Below are positions 1 through 7,948 of a DNA stretch of 64,000 nucleotides, piece after piece. The notes under the pieces were generated by a model. The model ran no database searches and had not been told where the DNA came from. It saw only the letters and a program-made list of their open reading frames with translations. Within the stretch, counting starts at the first letter, position 1. Every line of letters begins with the position of its first letter. This stretch comes from Nocardia abscessus (GTDB lineage: Bacteria; Actinomycetota; Actinomycetes; Mycobacteriales; Mycobacteriaceae). The stretch spans positions 434,001-498,000 of the forward strand of contig NZ_JADLQO010000002.1 in the NCBI RefSeq assembly GCF_015477775.1, written 5' to 3'. The position numbers were made by a program, and so were the translations under genes.

Positions 1-1347
1 ATCGCCTGGCTGCGCGAAACCGTGGCCGCGCACGGCGGGGCGGTGCTCGCCGACGAGATGGGGCTCGGCAAGACCGTGCAGACCATCGGCTTCCTGCTCG
101 ACCGCGCCGAGTCCGGAGCACAGCTGGTGGTGTGCCCGACCTCGCTGGTCGGCAACTGGGCCCACGAGATCGGCAGGTTCGCTCCGGGGCTGCGGGTGGT
201 CGTCTGGCGAGGCGGCGACCTGGACGCCGACGCCGCGACGGTCGTCGTCACGGGCTACCCGACGCTGCGGCTGCACGGACAGCGGGTGGCGCAGCGGCGC
301 TGGGCGACGGCCGTCTTCGACGAGGCGCAGGCGCTGAAGAACCCCCGCACCCAGGTCGCGAAGGCCGCGCGCGCGATCGATGCGGCCGCGACCGTCGCCC
401 TGACCGGAACGCCGGTGGAGAACCATCTCGACGAGCTGTGGGCCCTGCTGCACCTGGTGGCGCCCCGGCTGTTCGGGCACCGGACGCAGTTCCGGCGGCG
501 CTTCGTGCGGCCGATCCACGAGGGTTCGGCGGCCGCCGCGGCGCGGTTGCGCGACGCCATCGAACCGGTCGTGCTGGCACGCACGAAGAGACAGGTCGCC
601 GCGACACTGCCCGCGAAGATCCACAGCGACCTGCTCTGCGACCTCACCGCCGAGCAGGAGCGGCTCTACGACCAGTTGCTCGACCGTGCCATCGACGACG
701 GATTCGGCGCGGGCATCGAGCGCCACGGCCGCGTGCTGGCCGCGCTGACCGCACTACGGCAGGTGTGCAACCACCCGGGGCTGATCACCGGCGAGCTCGA
801 CGAGTTGGCCGGCCGCTCCGGAAAACTGGACCTGTGCACCGACATCGTCGCCACCAACCTGGAAACGGCCAGTCCCACCCTGGTTTTCACCCAGTACCGC
901 CAGACCGGTGAGCTTCTGGTCCGGCATTTCGCCGAACAGTTCGGGGTGTCCGCGCCGTTCTTCCACGGCGGGCTCACCCAGACCGAGCGCGCCGCGATCG
1001 TCACCCGGTTCCAATCCGAGGACGGACCGCCGGTGCTGGTGCTCAGCCTGCGCGCGGCGGGCACCGGGCTCACACTGACCCGCGCCGCCGATGTCGTCCA
1101 CTTCGATCGCTGGTGGAACCCCGCGGTGGAGGCGCAGGCCTCCGATCGGGTGCACCGGATCGGCCAGACCCGCACGGTCACCGTCACCACGCTCACCTCG
1201 ACCACCACCGTGGAGGAGCACATCGCGGCCATGCACCACCGCAAGGCGGCGCTGCGCGACCTCGGTGACGCGGCGGGCATCGCGGCGCTGGCCGCGCTGG
1301 ACGACGACCAGTTGATCGAGGTCCTGCGCCGCAAGAGGGAGAGCTGA
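1..1347 (+). CDS. SNF2/HelZ-like DEAD/DEAH helicase, 5' end outside the window
   Basis: The reading frame is open from base 1, so the N-terminus of this gene is missing from the window. The visible part begins just before the Walker A motif DEMGLGKT. Then come the Walker B box DEAQ, motif III LTGTPVENHLDELW, and a C-terminal helicase lobe ending in the arginine-finger motif QASDRVHRIGQTR typical of SWI2/SNF2 ATPases. Proteins of this family are ATP-driven translocases on double-stranded nucleic acid; the bacterial HapA/HelZ branch has no firm substrate. Its stop codon overlaps the start of the next gene (TGATG), so the two are probably co-translated. M. tuberculosis has the same pair (HelZ Rv2101 and SWIM protein Rv2102). 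The family is certain; the biological role is not. Confidence 0.93.
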   Translation: MAWLRETVAAHGGAVLADEMGLGKTVQTIGFLLDRAESGAQLVVCPTSLVGNWAHEIGRFAPGLRVVVWRGGDLDADAATVVVTGYPTLRLHGQRVAQRRWATAVFDEAQALKNPRTQVAKAARAIDAAATVALTGTPVENHLDELWALLHLVAPRLFGHRTQFRRRFVRPIHEGSAAAAARLRDAIEPVVLARTKRQVAATLPAKIHSDLLCDLTAEQERLYDQLLDRAIDDGFGAGIERHGRVLAALTALRQVCNHPGLITGELDELAGRSGKLDLCTDIVATNLETASPTLVFTQYRQTGELLVRHFAEQFGVSAPFFHGGLTQTERAAIVTRFQSEDGPPVLVLSLRAAGTGLTLTRAADVVHFDRWWNPAVEAQASDRVHRIGQTRTVTVTTLTSTTTVEEHIAAMHHRKAALRDLGDAAGIAALAALDDDQLIEVLRRKRES

Positions 1348-1901
1348 TGGCGGACAACGAATTCGGCTACACCGCGTGGGGCATGGACTGGGTGCGCCTG
1401 GCCGAGCCGCTGCGCCAGACCCGGCCGGACCCGATGCTGCCCCGCGCGCGCAGCATCGCCCGCAACAACGGCGTGCAGGCCGTCGTCGAGGGACAGGTGG
1501 TGCGCGCCACCATCCACCGCGGCGGCCAGGCCTCGCTGACGCACGTGGAGGTGGCGCCACTGTCTCGCAAGACGATCACCGCGATCGCCGGGATCGTGCC
1601 GGACCCGACCGTGCTGACCGACGACGCCCATCGCGCGCTCGGCGCGGCAGGCGTCTCGCTCGCGCCGCGGCTCGCGGGCACCGACTGCTCGTGCACGGCA
1701 CGCTCGCCGCGGTGCGTCCACGTTCTCGCCGTCTACTACGAGATGGCGCGGCAGGTCGACGAGAACCCGCGGCTCGCCTTGGCGATCCAGGGCTATTTCG
1801 CCGCCGCGCCGGAGGATTGCGACGAGTCGGCGCCCGCGGCGCGGTGGACGCCGATCAGCGCGCTCGACCCGCGGCGATTCTTCACGACGACGCCCAGCTG
1901 A
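1347..1901 (+). CDS. SWIM zinc-finger protein coupled to the SNF2 helicase
   Basis: This 184-residue protein carries a SWIM-type zinc-binding motif near residues 112-124 (CSC, eight residues, then CVH), inside the segment TDCSCTARSPRCVHVLAVYYEM. SWIM domains bind zinc and are found with SNF2 ATPases and transposases, where they are thought to mediate DNA or protein contacts. The start ATG overlaps the helicase stop codon by one base, which indicates translational coupling and probably a shared complex. The N-terminal hundred residues resemble the SWIM-partner proteins of actinobacteria. No enzymatic motif is visible. The function as a helicase accessory subunit is inferred from the coupling. 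Confidence 0.85.
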   Translation: MADNEFGYTAWGMDWVRLAEPLRQTRPDPMLPRARSIARNNGVQAVVEGQVVRATIHRGGQASLTHVEVAPLSRKTITAIAGIVPDPTVLTDDAHRALGAAGVSLAPRLAGTDCSCTARSPRCVHVLAVYYEMARQVDENPRLALAIQGYFAAAPEDCDESAPAARWTPISALDPRRFFTTTPS

Positions 1902-2011
1902 ACGACCGGACGACATCCACGCGTCCTCCGACGGGTCCGGGCCCACTCGCCCCGCCCACCGCCGCTGCTAGGCGGGCCCACTCGTCCCGCCCACGACCGC
2001 TGGGCGGGACC

Positions 2012-2128
2012 TCACTGCGGCCGCCGGGCCCGGAAGCGGAAACTCGAAGCGCCGGTATCGATCTCCACGTCGGTGAAGCCGATCCGGAGCAGCCGGTCGG
2101 CGGCGGTCTCCTCCACCCACGACACCGC
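2012..2128 (-). pseudogene. C-terminal remnant of a methyltransferase-like gene
   Basis: On the minus strand a frame with no start codon encodes about 39 residues including WVEETAADRLLRIGFTDVEI and ending SSFRFRARRPQ before a TGA at 2012-2014. The pattern of an amphipathic helix, then a GFTDV turn and a final FRFRARRP strand resembles the last strands of class I SAM methyltransferases. An in-frame stop lies just upstream at 2129-2131, so the frame cannot extend. The rest of the gene is missing and its broken end coincides with the broken end of the AraC remnant. The family guess is weak; that it is a gene fragment is better supported. Confidence 0.4.
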
Positions 2129-2525
2129 TCAGCCGCGGCGCGAGCGCGCCGAGGCGGTGGTGTTCGATCTGCTCGAGCCCGTCGAGGTGATCCCGATCGG
2201 CGCGCATCCGCCCACCGATCCACGAGCGCGGCAGGTGGCCGACGCGCTCGCCGCCGATCCGGCCGACCCGCGCACGCTCGCGGAGTTCGCCGCGCACGTC
2301 GCCGCCAGCCCGCGCACGCTGGCCCGCTTGTTCGTCGCCGAGACCGGGCTCGGCTTCGGCCAGTGGCGCACGCAGATCCGGCTGGCGGCCTCCCTGCCGC
2401 TGCTCGCCGCGGGGCTGCCGATCGCCCGGGTCGCGGGCCGGGTCGGCTACGCGACGCCGAGCGCTTACGTCGCGGCGTTCCGCCGGGCGGTCGGGGTGTC
2501 GCCCGGGCGGTATTTCACCGGCTGA
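2073..2525 (+). pseudogene. AraC-family regulator, only the C-terminal DNA-binding domain left
   Basis: From about 2129 onward the frame encodes a typical AraC/XylS DNA-binding region: PTDPRARQVADAL, a first helix-turn-helix (RTLAEFAAHVAASPRTLARLF), and a second one (IARVAGRVGYATPSAYVAAFRR) ending in the usual GRYF. Relatives of this type are about 250 residues with an N-terminal cupin effector domain; here that domain is absent. The 5' part (2073-2128) overlaps the other remnant on the opposite strand and does not look like AraC sequence. A truncated but expressed DNA-binding protein of about 150 residues cannot be excluded. It ends immediately before the stop of the convergent SDR gene. Confidence 0.6.
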
Positions 2526-3266
2526 TCAGGCGTTGGTGCCGCTGTCCACGGTGAGGAACGCGCCGGTGACGCTGCGGCCGGACGGACCGGCCAGGAAGGC
2601 CACCGTGGCCGCGACATCGTCGGCGGCGCCGAAACGGCCGAGCGCGGTCAGGTCGCGCTGCCGCTGCGCGTGAGCGCCGTCGCCGGGGTTCATGTCGGTG
2701 TCGGTGGAACCCGGCTGCACGAGGTTCACCGTGATCGCGCGCGGGCCGAGTTCACGCGCCAGCGCCTTGGTGAAGCCGTTGAGAGCCGACTTGCTGAGGT
2801 TGTAGAGCGCCAGACCGTCGAACGGCGCGTGGTCGGTCAGGTTGGTGCCGATGCTGATGATCCGCCCGCCGTCGGTCATGTGCGCGATCGCGGCCTGCGC
2901 ACCGACGAACGCGGCGCGGGCGTGCACGTTGAGCGCGTTGTCGATCTCCTCGACGGTGAACTCCTCGAACGGCTTCGCCGGGAAGATTCCCGCGTTGTTG
3001 ACCAGGATGTCCAGCCCGCCGAGTTCGGACGCGGTGCGGTCGACCGCCGCGCGCACCGCTGCGGCGTCGGCGCTGTCGGCCTGGATCGCGACGGCTCGGC
3101 GTCCGAGCGCTTCGACCGCGTCGACCACCGTTTTCGCCTGCCCCTCGGCGTGCTGGTAGGTCATCGCTACGTCCGCGCCCGCCGCGGCGAGGCGGCGCGC
3201 GATCGCCGCTCCGATACCGCGACTGCCGCCGGTCACCAGCGCGACCTTGCCCGTGAGGTCCGACAT
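2526..3266 (-). CDS. SDR-family NAD(P)-dependent oxidoreductase
   Basis: A 246-residue classical short-chain dehydrogenase/reductase. It has the cofactor motif TGGSRGIG near residue 13, the NNAG motif, and the catalytic pair YNLSK with an upstream serine (ISIGTN). The sequence ends with the VDSG segment common to FabG-like reductases. Start chosen at 3266 (MSDLTGKVALVTGG) because a good AAAGGAG lies 5-6 bases upstream; a longer frame to 3323 would run through the promoter. It is divergent from a TetR regulator and separated from it by an AT-rich gap with an inverted repeat. It is probably repressed by that regulator. The substrate is unknown. Confidence 0.9.
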   Translation of the reverse strand: MSDLTGKVALVTGGSRGIGAAIARRLAAAGADVAMTYQHAEGQAKTVVDAVEALGRRAVAIQADSADAAAVRAAVDRTASELGGLDILVNNAGIFPAKPFEEFTVEEIDNALNVHARAAFVGAQAAIAHMTDGGRIISIGTNLTDHAPFDGLALYNLSKSALNGFTKALARELGPRAITVNLVQPGSTDTDMNPGDGAHAQRQRDLTALGRFGAADDVAATVAFLAGPSGRSVTGAFLTVDSGTNA

Positions 3267-3283
3267 CGGTACTCCTTTATTTT

Positions 3284-3358
3284 TGTGCCGATCAATACAT
3301 AAATAGCCAAGCGCATCGGCCACGGCGCTGTCAAGAGGTATATTTAACGATCGACACA
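3284..3358. promoter_or_regulatory. Inverted-repeat operator pair between SDR and TetR genes
   Basis: Two arms, tgtgccgatcaatacata at 3284-3301 and the reverse complement of 3341-3358 (tgtgtcgatcgttaaata), match at 14 of 18 positions. They sit symmetrically in the divergent gap, one by each start codon. The gap is clearly AT-richer than the flanks. This is the expected layout for a TetR protein controlling itself and the divergent SDR gene. Confidence 0.5.
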
Positions 3359-3370
3359 GAAAGGTGTGGC

Positions 3371-3973
3371 ATGGCTGGACGGGGACGACCGCGCGCCTTC
3401 GACCGGACCGAGGCGTTGCACCGCGCGATGGAGGTCTTCTGGGAGCACGGCTACGAGGGCGCCTCGATGAGCGACCTCACCGCCGCGATGGGTATCAACT
3501 CCCCCAGCCTGTACGCCGCGTTCGGCGGCAAAGAGGAGCTGTTCCGCGCGGCCGTCGAACTCTACGGCCGCACCGACGGCGGTTACACCGACCGCGCGCT
3601 GCGCGAAGAACCGACCGCGCGGGCGGGCATCGAGGCGATGCTGCGGGACAACGCGATCGCCTACACCGAGGAGAACAAGCCGCACGGCTGCATGGTCGTG
3701 CTCGCCGGCTCCACCTACACCACGCGCAATACGAGCATCCGCGACTTCCTGATCGAGAAGCGCCGCGAGACGACCGAGGACATCCGGCGCAGGCTCGATC
3801 GCGGCGTCGCCGAGGGCGATCTGCCGGAAGGCACCGACACCGCGGCGCTGGCCGGTTTCTACACCACGGTCCTCTACGGCCTGTCCATCCAGGCACGGGA
3901 CGGCGCGTCACTGGCGGACCTCACCGCGTCCATCGACTGCGCCATGGCCGCCTGGCCCGCCACGGCCGGTTGA
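3371..3973 (+). CDS. TetR/AcrR-family transcriptional regulator
   Basis: A 200-residue regulator with an N-terminal TetR helix-turn-helix: FDRTEALHRAMEVFWEHGYEGASM, then LTAAMGINSPSLYAAFGGKEELF (residues about 10-60). The rest is an all-helical ligand-binding domain that begins after YGRTD and has a TetR_C-type C-terminus (ALAGFYTTVLYGLSIQARDG). The start ATG follows the AGAAAGGTGTGGC leader. It is divergent from the SDR gene and probably represses it through the inverted repeats in the shared gap. The inducer is unknown. Confidence 0.92.
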   Translation: MAGRGRPRAFDRTEALHRAMEVFWEHGYEGASMSDLTAAMGINSPSLYAAFGGKEELFRAAVELYGRTDGGYTDRALREEPTARAGIEAMLRDNAIAYTEENKPHGCMVVLAGSTYTTRNTSIRDFLIEKRRETTEDIRRRLDRGVAEGDLPEGTDTAALAGFYTTVLYGLSIQARDGASLADLTASIDCAMAAWPATAG

Positions 3974-3979
3974 CCCGGG

Positions 3980-5755
3980 CTATTTCCGGCGCAGCGCGGC
4001 GATGCGCTCACCGAGTTGGTCGGCCGAGGCCAGCGCGGTCGGCGGCCCGCCGCATTCCCGGCGCAGCTCCCCGTGGATCACGCCGTGCGGTTTGCCGGTG
4101 CGGTGGTGATGCATCGCCACCAGGCTGTTGAGCTCGCGCCGCAGTTCGCCGAGCCGATCGGCCGTCGCGACCCGCTCCGCGGCGTTCGCCACCTGCGGAC
4201 CGGGATCGGGGGCGGGCGCGGGCATACTCCGATCGGAGACCTGCTTGGCCTGCCGCTCGCGCAGCAGTGCGCGCATCTGCTCGGCGTCCAGCAGCCCCGG
4301 AATCCCCAGATAGTCGGCTTCCTCGTCGCTGCCTGCGAAAGTCGCGGTGCCGAAGGAGGATCCGTCGTAGATCACCTGGTCGAGTTCGGCGTCGGCGGCC
4401 AGCGCGACGAAGGACTTCTCCTGCTCGCCCGGCTCGTCCTGCTGCTTGTTCGCCTCGATCAGCAGGTCGTCTTCGAGGCCGTTCTTCTCGCGGTGCGGTT
4501 TGCCGATGACGTGGTCGCGCTGCAACTCCAGCTGCGCGGCCAGATCGAGCAGCACCGGCACCGAGGGCAGGAACACGGTCGCGGTTTCGCCCGGCTTGCG
4601 GGCACGCACGAACCGCCCGATCGCCTGCGCGAAGTACAACGGGGTGGAAGCGCTGGTCGCGTACACCCCGACGGCCAGGCGCGGCACGTCGACGCCTTCG
4701 GACACCATGCGCACCGCGACCATCCAGGGCTGCGTGCTGTTGCTGAACTCGGCGATGCGACTGGAGGAGGCCGGGTCGTCGGAGAGCACCAGCGCGGGCT
4801 TCTCGCCCGAAATGTGCTCCAGCAGTTCGGCGTAATCGCGGGCGCGGTCCTGGTCGGTGGCGATCACGAGGCCGCCCGCGTCGGGCATGCCGGAGGCGCG
4901 CTTCTGGCGCAGCCGGATGTCGGCGGCGCGCAGTACGGCGGATATCCAGTCGCCCGCCGGGTCCAACGCGGTCCGCCAGGCGCGGGCGGTCTGCTCGGCG
5001 TTCAGCGGCTCACCGAGGCGCGCGGAATACTCCTCGCCCGCGCTGTCGCGCCAGTGCGCCTCACCCGAGTAGGCCAGGAAGACCACCGGCCGCACCACAC
5101 CGTCGGCGAGGGCCTCGGCATAGCCGTAGGTGTGATCGGCGCGGGACTTCGGGAAACCGGACTCGTCGGGTTCGTAGACGACGAACGGAATCTGGCTGTC
5201 GTCGCTGCGGAACGGGGTACCGGTCAGCGCGAGGCGGCGGGTGGCGTCGCCGAACGCCTCGGCGGTCGCATCGCCCCAGCTCTTGGCATCTCCCGCGTGG
5301 TGGATCTCGTCGAGCACGACGAGCGTCCTGCGGTTTTCGGTGCGCACGCGATGACGGAAGGGATGTGCGGCGACCTGCGCGTACGTGACGACGACACCGT
5401 GGTAGTCGCCCGAAGTGCCGCCGGTGGAATTGGAGAACCGCGAGTCGAGCGCGATTCCGGCGCGCGCCGCGGACTGCGCCCACTGGTGCTTGAGGTGTTC
5501 GGTCGGCGCGACGACGGTGACCTGGTCCACGGTGCGGTCGGCCAGCAGTTCGGCGGCCACGCGCAGCGCGAACGTGGTCTTTCCCGCACCAGGGGTGGCC
5601 ACGGCGAGGAAGTCCCGCGGCTTGGTGGCCAGATACTTCGTCAGGGCACGTCGCTGCCAGGCGCGCAGGGCGCCGCCGGCGGGGGTGCCCACTGCTTTCG
5701 AATCGCCCGGCGTCTCTGCTTCTCCCGCCACAGCGGCGCCACCGGACCCAGTCAC
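3980..5755 (-). CDS. DEAD/DEAH-box superfamily II helicase
   Basis: A 591-residue SF2 helicase. Motif I is ATPGAGKTTFA (near residue 55), motif II DEIH in VVLDEIHHAGD, motif III LTGTPFRSDD, and the C-terminal lobe has GRFVRARKPGET as motif VI. The fold is closest to the UvrB/RecG-like or type III restriction-type DEAD proteins that actinobacteria carry as stand-alone genes. The last 150 residues (after the helicase lobe) have the charged, proline-rich composition of a linker and end in a helical tail RLGELRRELNSLV. It is convergent with the TetR gene with a 6-bp gap. The substrate (DNA or RNA) is not evident. An ATG a little downstream may be the real start because residues 1-28 are low complexity. 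Confidence 0.88.
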   Translation of the reverse strand: MTGSGGAAVAGEAETPGDSKAVGTPAGGALRAWQRRALTKYLATKPRDFLAVATPGAGKTTFALRVAAELLADRTVDQVTVVAPTEHLKHQWAQSAARAGIALDSRFSNSTGGTSGDYHGVVVTYAQVAAHPFRHRVRTENRRTLVVLDEIHHAGDAKSWGDATAEAFGDATRRLALTGTPFRSDDSQIPFVVYEPDESGFPKSRADHTYGYAEALADGVVRPVVFLAYSGEAHWRDSAGEEYSARLGEPLNAEQTARAWRTALDPAGDWISAVLRAADIRLRQKRASGMPDAGGLVIATDQDRARDYAELLEHISGEKPALVLSDDPASSSRIAEFSNSTQPWMVAVRMVSEGVDVPRLAVGVYATSASTPLYFAQAIGRFVRARKPGETATVFLPSVPVLLDLAAQLELQRDHVIGKPHREKNGLEDDLLIEANKQQDEPGEQEKSFVALAADAELDQVIYDGSSFGTATFAGSDEEADYLGIPGLLDAEQMRALLRERQAKQVSDRSMPAPAPDPGPQVANAAERVATADRLGELRRELNSLVAMHHHRTGKPHGVIHGELRRECGGPPTALASADQLGERIAALRRK

Positions 5756-5922
5756 GCAGACGACCCTAGCGGCCCGGCCCGGCGTGTCGCCAAACCGACG
5801 CGAGGTGGGCGACGGGCATCACAGCCCACCGGCCGAGACGCTGGGAGTTCACCCGATGCCCACCGACACGTCGTGTCCGCACGCCGATACGGATCGCCGA
5901 AGTGCGCGATGCTGTAAGCACG

Positions 5923-7101
5923 ATGACAGATCACCGCGCCCGCCCGGGCGATCCGCCGCGGATCGACGCACCGTCGCCCCGCGGCACCGCCGTGCGTACC
6001 AGGACGTGGGCCGACCGGGCGGGCGCGCGGACGGCGGTGGCGGGCAGGCGGGCAGGCACCCTGATCGTGCGGGTGGCGGAGAAGGCCTGGGCGGATTCCA
6101 TCTTCGCCAAGTCGGCCGCGGCGGCGTTCTGGCAGACGCTCTCGCTGGCGCCGCTGTTGCTCGGGGTGCTCGGCAGCCTCGGTTACGTCGGCGGATGGTT
6201 CGGCCCGGACACGGTGCAGATCGTCGAGTCGAAGATCATCGCGTTCTGCCAGGAACTGTTCAGCGCGAGCGTGGTCACCGACCTCATCGAGCCGACGGTG
6301 CGGGACGTACTCGGCCGCGGGCGCGGCGCGGTGGTCTCGGTGGGCTTCGTGCTGTCGTTGTGGGCCGGGTCGTCGGCGATGGCCACCTTCGTCGACTCCA
6401 TCGTCGAGGCCCACGACCAGCAGGACGCCCGTCACCCGGTGTGGCAGCGCATCTTCGCGCTGTTGCTCTACGTGCTGTTCCTGGTGGCGGCGGTGTTCAT
6501 CCTGCCGCTGGTGGCGCTGGGGCCGACGCTGATCGGCCGGGTACTGCCCGCCCCCTGGCGGGCGACCGGCCTGCAACTGCTGGATTTCTTCTACTACCCG
6601 GGCGTCGGCCTGCTGCTGATCGTCGGGCTCACCACCCTGTACAAGCTGGCGCTGCACACCTCGCTGCCCTGGCACCGGCTCTTCGGCGGGGCACTGGTGG
6701 CGGGCGTCTTCTTCATGGCGGCCAGCGACGTGCTGCGCCGCTACCTCTCGTGGGTCACCCGCACCGGCGTCACCTATGGTGCGCTGGCGACGCCGATCGC
6801 GTTCCTGCTCTTCACGTTCTTCCTGGGCTTCGCGGTGATCCTGGGCGCGGAGTTCAACGCGGCCGTGCAGGAGTTCTGGCCCGCGCGTGCGACGCGCATG
6901 GAACAGGTGAAGGAGTGGATCGCCAATCAGGTCCGCGGCGAGGGCGGCGCCGAGGAGGACACGGCGGACCGCGACGAGGGCGCCCCGCCCGCGGGCGACG
7001 CCGCGTCCGAGCCCGCGCAGGCCGCGTTCGACCTGCGAAAGACGTCGCCCTCCTCCGGCGAACTATCCGCGTCTCACTCGCCCTTGCGTAGGCCGTCGTA
7101 G
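5923..7101 (+). CDS. YihY/BrkB-family inner-membrane protein
   Basis: A 392-residue membrane protein of the YihY/virulence factor BrkB family. After a polar N-terminal stretch of about 50 residues comes the family signature KSAAAAFWQTLSLAPLLLGV, followed by about six hydrophobic segments and a charged tail of about 70 residues (EEDTADRDEGAPP). The protein family was long called RNase BN by mistake; its real role in the membrane is unknown. Start chosen at 5923 (MTDHRARP) rather than seven codons upstream. The homologue Rv2707 sits at the same place relative to DUF3039, DUF3099 and sigB in M. tuberculosis. Its 3' end overlaps the convergent DUF3039 gene by 28 bp. Confidence 0.87.
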   Translation: MTDHRARPGDPPRIDAPSPRGTAVRTRTWADRAGARTAVAGRRAGTLIVRVAEKAWADSIFAKSAAAAFWQTLSLAPLLLGVLGSLGYVGGWFGPDTVQIVESKIIAFCQELFSASVVTDLIEPTVRDVLGRGRGAVVSVGFVLSLWAGSSAMATFVDSIVEAHDQQDARHPVWQRIFALLLYVLFLVAAVFILPLVALGPTLIGRVLPAPWRATGLQLLDFFYYPGVGLLLIVGLTTLYKLALHTSLPWHRLFGGALVAGVFFMAASDVLRRYLSWVTRTGVTYGALATPIAFLLFTFFLGFAVILGAEFNAAVQEFWPARATRMEQVKEWIANQVRGEGGAEEDTADRDEGAPPAGDAASEPAQAAFDLRKTSPSSGELSASHSPLRRPS

Positions 7102-7319
7102 ACCTTCTTGCACTCCGGGCACACCGGAGAGCCGGGCTTGGGCGAACGGGTCACCGGGAAGACCTCTCCGCACAGCGCGACCACGTGGGTGCCCATCACG
7201 GCGCTCTCGGCGATCTTGTCCTTCTTCACGTAGTGGAAGAATTTCGGGGTGTCGTCGCCCGTCGTCTCGTCGGTCGTCGTATCCGGGCGAACGATGGTGT
7301 CGGTGCTCACGCATTCCAT
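7074..7319 (-). CDS. DUF3039 small zinc-ribbon-like protein
   Basis: About 80 residues. The core FFHYVKKDKIAESAVMGTHVVALCGEVFPV and the following CPECKKVYDGLRK contain cysteines (C in ALCGE, then CPEC) that could bind a metal, and are strongly conserved in actinobacterial DUF3039 proteins (Rv2708c in M. tuberculosis). The ATG at 7319 and a GTG at 7310 (VSTDTIVRPD) are both possible starts; the GTG matches the start of homologues better. It is encoded convergently with the YihY gene, overlapping it by 28 bp, so the two mRNAs share complementary ends. Function unknown. Confidence 0.82.
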   Translation of the reverse strand: MECVSTDTIVRPDTTTDETTGDDTPKFFHYVKKDKIAESAVMGTHVVALCGEVFPVTRSPKPGSPVCPECKKVYDGLRKGE

Positions 7320-7365
7320 GATGCCGCATCGCGAGAGACGGGCCACCACGGTGTCGCATCCGAGG

Positions 7366-7510
7366 TGACCACTGTCTCGGATCGGGAGCTGACCACGGAT
7401 CGAAGCGAAGGTGGCGGCGTTGTCGGCACAGAAGCCGACTGCCGTATCCCGTCAGCGGTGACCACAGTTCCGGCACAGAGCTGACCACGGCATGTGCGCG
7501 GCGCGACCAC
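7366..7510. repeat. Recurring TGACCAC motif in the DUF3039-DUF3099 gap
   Basis: The heptamer TGACCAC appears at 7366, 7390, 7459 and 7482, and GACCAC again at 7505, all in the same orientation inside the 200-bp divergent gap. The spacings (24, 69, 23, 23) are partly helical-phase multiples. It may be a binding array for an unknown regulator or decayed tandem repeats; no known box matches. Confidence 0.3.
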
Positions 7511-7528
7511 GAGTGGAAGACTCAGGGT

Positions 7529-7948
7529 ATGCAGCAGAACGGCGATTCCCCATCCGCCGACGGCCGCGACCGCGAAGAGCACCCCGACGTGACGATGCCG
7601 ACGCAGCCCCGCCGTTCCCCCGGATACTTCCCCGGCAATGACGACAGACACCCGGCGCTGATCACCGAGGCCGCGCCCTCGCTGGAGGACCAGCACCGCG
7701 CTCGCGTGCGCCGGTACACGATCATCATGGCGTTCCGCATACCTTGCCTGGTTCTCGCCGCGATCGCCTACAGCGCGTTCGGTAATCCGCTGGTGTCCAT
7801 CCTGATCATCGTCGCGTCCATTCCGCTGCCCTGGATCGCGGTGCTGATCGCCAACGATCGCCCGCCCCGCCGCAAGGACGAGCCCAGCCGCTGGGATCGT
7901 CAGCGCACGGCCATCGAGTCCCGATCGCACAACGCCATCGACGGCTGA
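7529..7948 (+). CDS. DUF3099 two-helix membrane protein
   Basis: A 139-residue protein: a polar N-terminus of about 45 residues, then the DUF3099 signature ALITEAAPSLEDQHRARVRRY, two transmembrane helices (about residues 68-86 and 90-108, including LVSILIIVASIPLPWIAVLI) and a basic C-terminal tail with NDRPPRRKDE. Homologue Rv2709 lies directly upstream of sigB in M. tuberculosis; here several genes intervene. Function unknown; a small integral membrane protein of the cytoplasmic membrane. No operon partner follows, because a 460-bp gene-free stretch lies downstream. Confidence 0.85.
   Translation: MQQNGDSPSADGRDREEHPDVTMPTQPRRSPGYFPGNDDRHPALITEAAPSLEDQHRARVRRYTIIMAFRIPCLVLAAIAYSAFGNPLVSILIIVASIPLPWIAVLIANDRPPRRKDEPSRWDRQRTAIESRSHNAIDG

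Noticed and set aside
3267..3323. Extended N-terminus of the SDR (265 residues)
   Set aside because: The ATG at 3323 lies inside the operator region and has no RBS; the ATG at 3266 has an ideal one.
4016..5917. 633-codon plus-strand ORF opposite the helicase gene
   Set aside because: It is an antisense shadow of the DEAD/DEAH helicase; no ribosome-binding site, and its composition is the GC-rich mirror of real codons.
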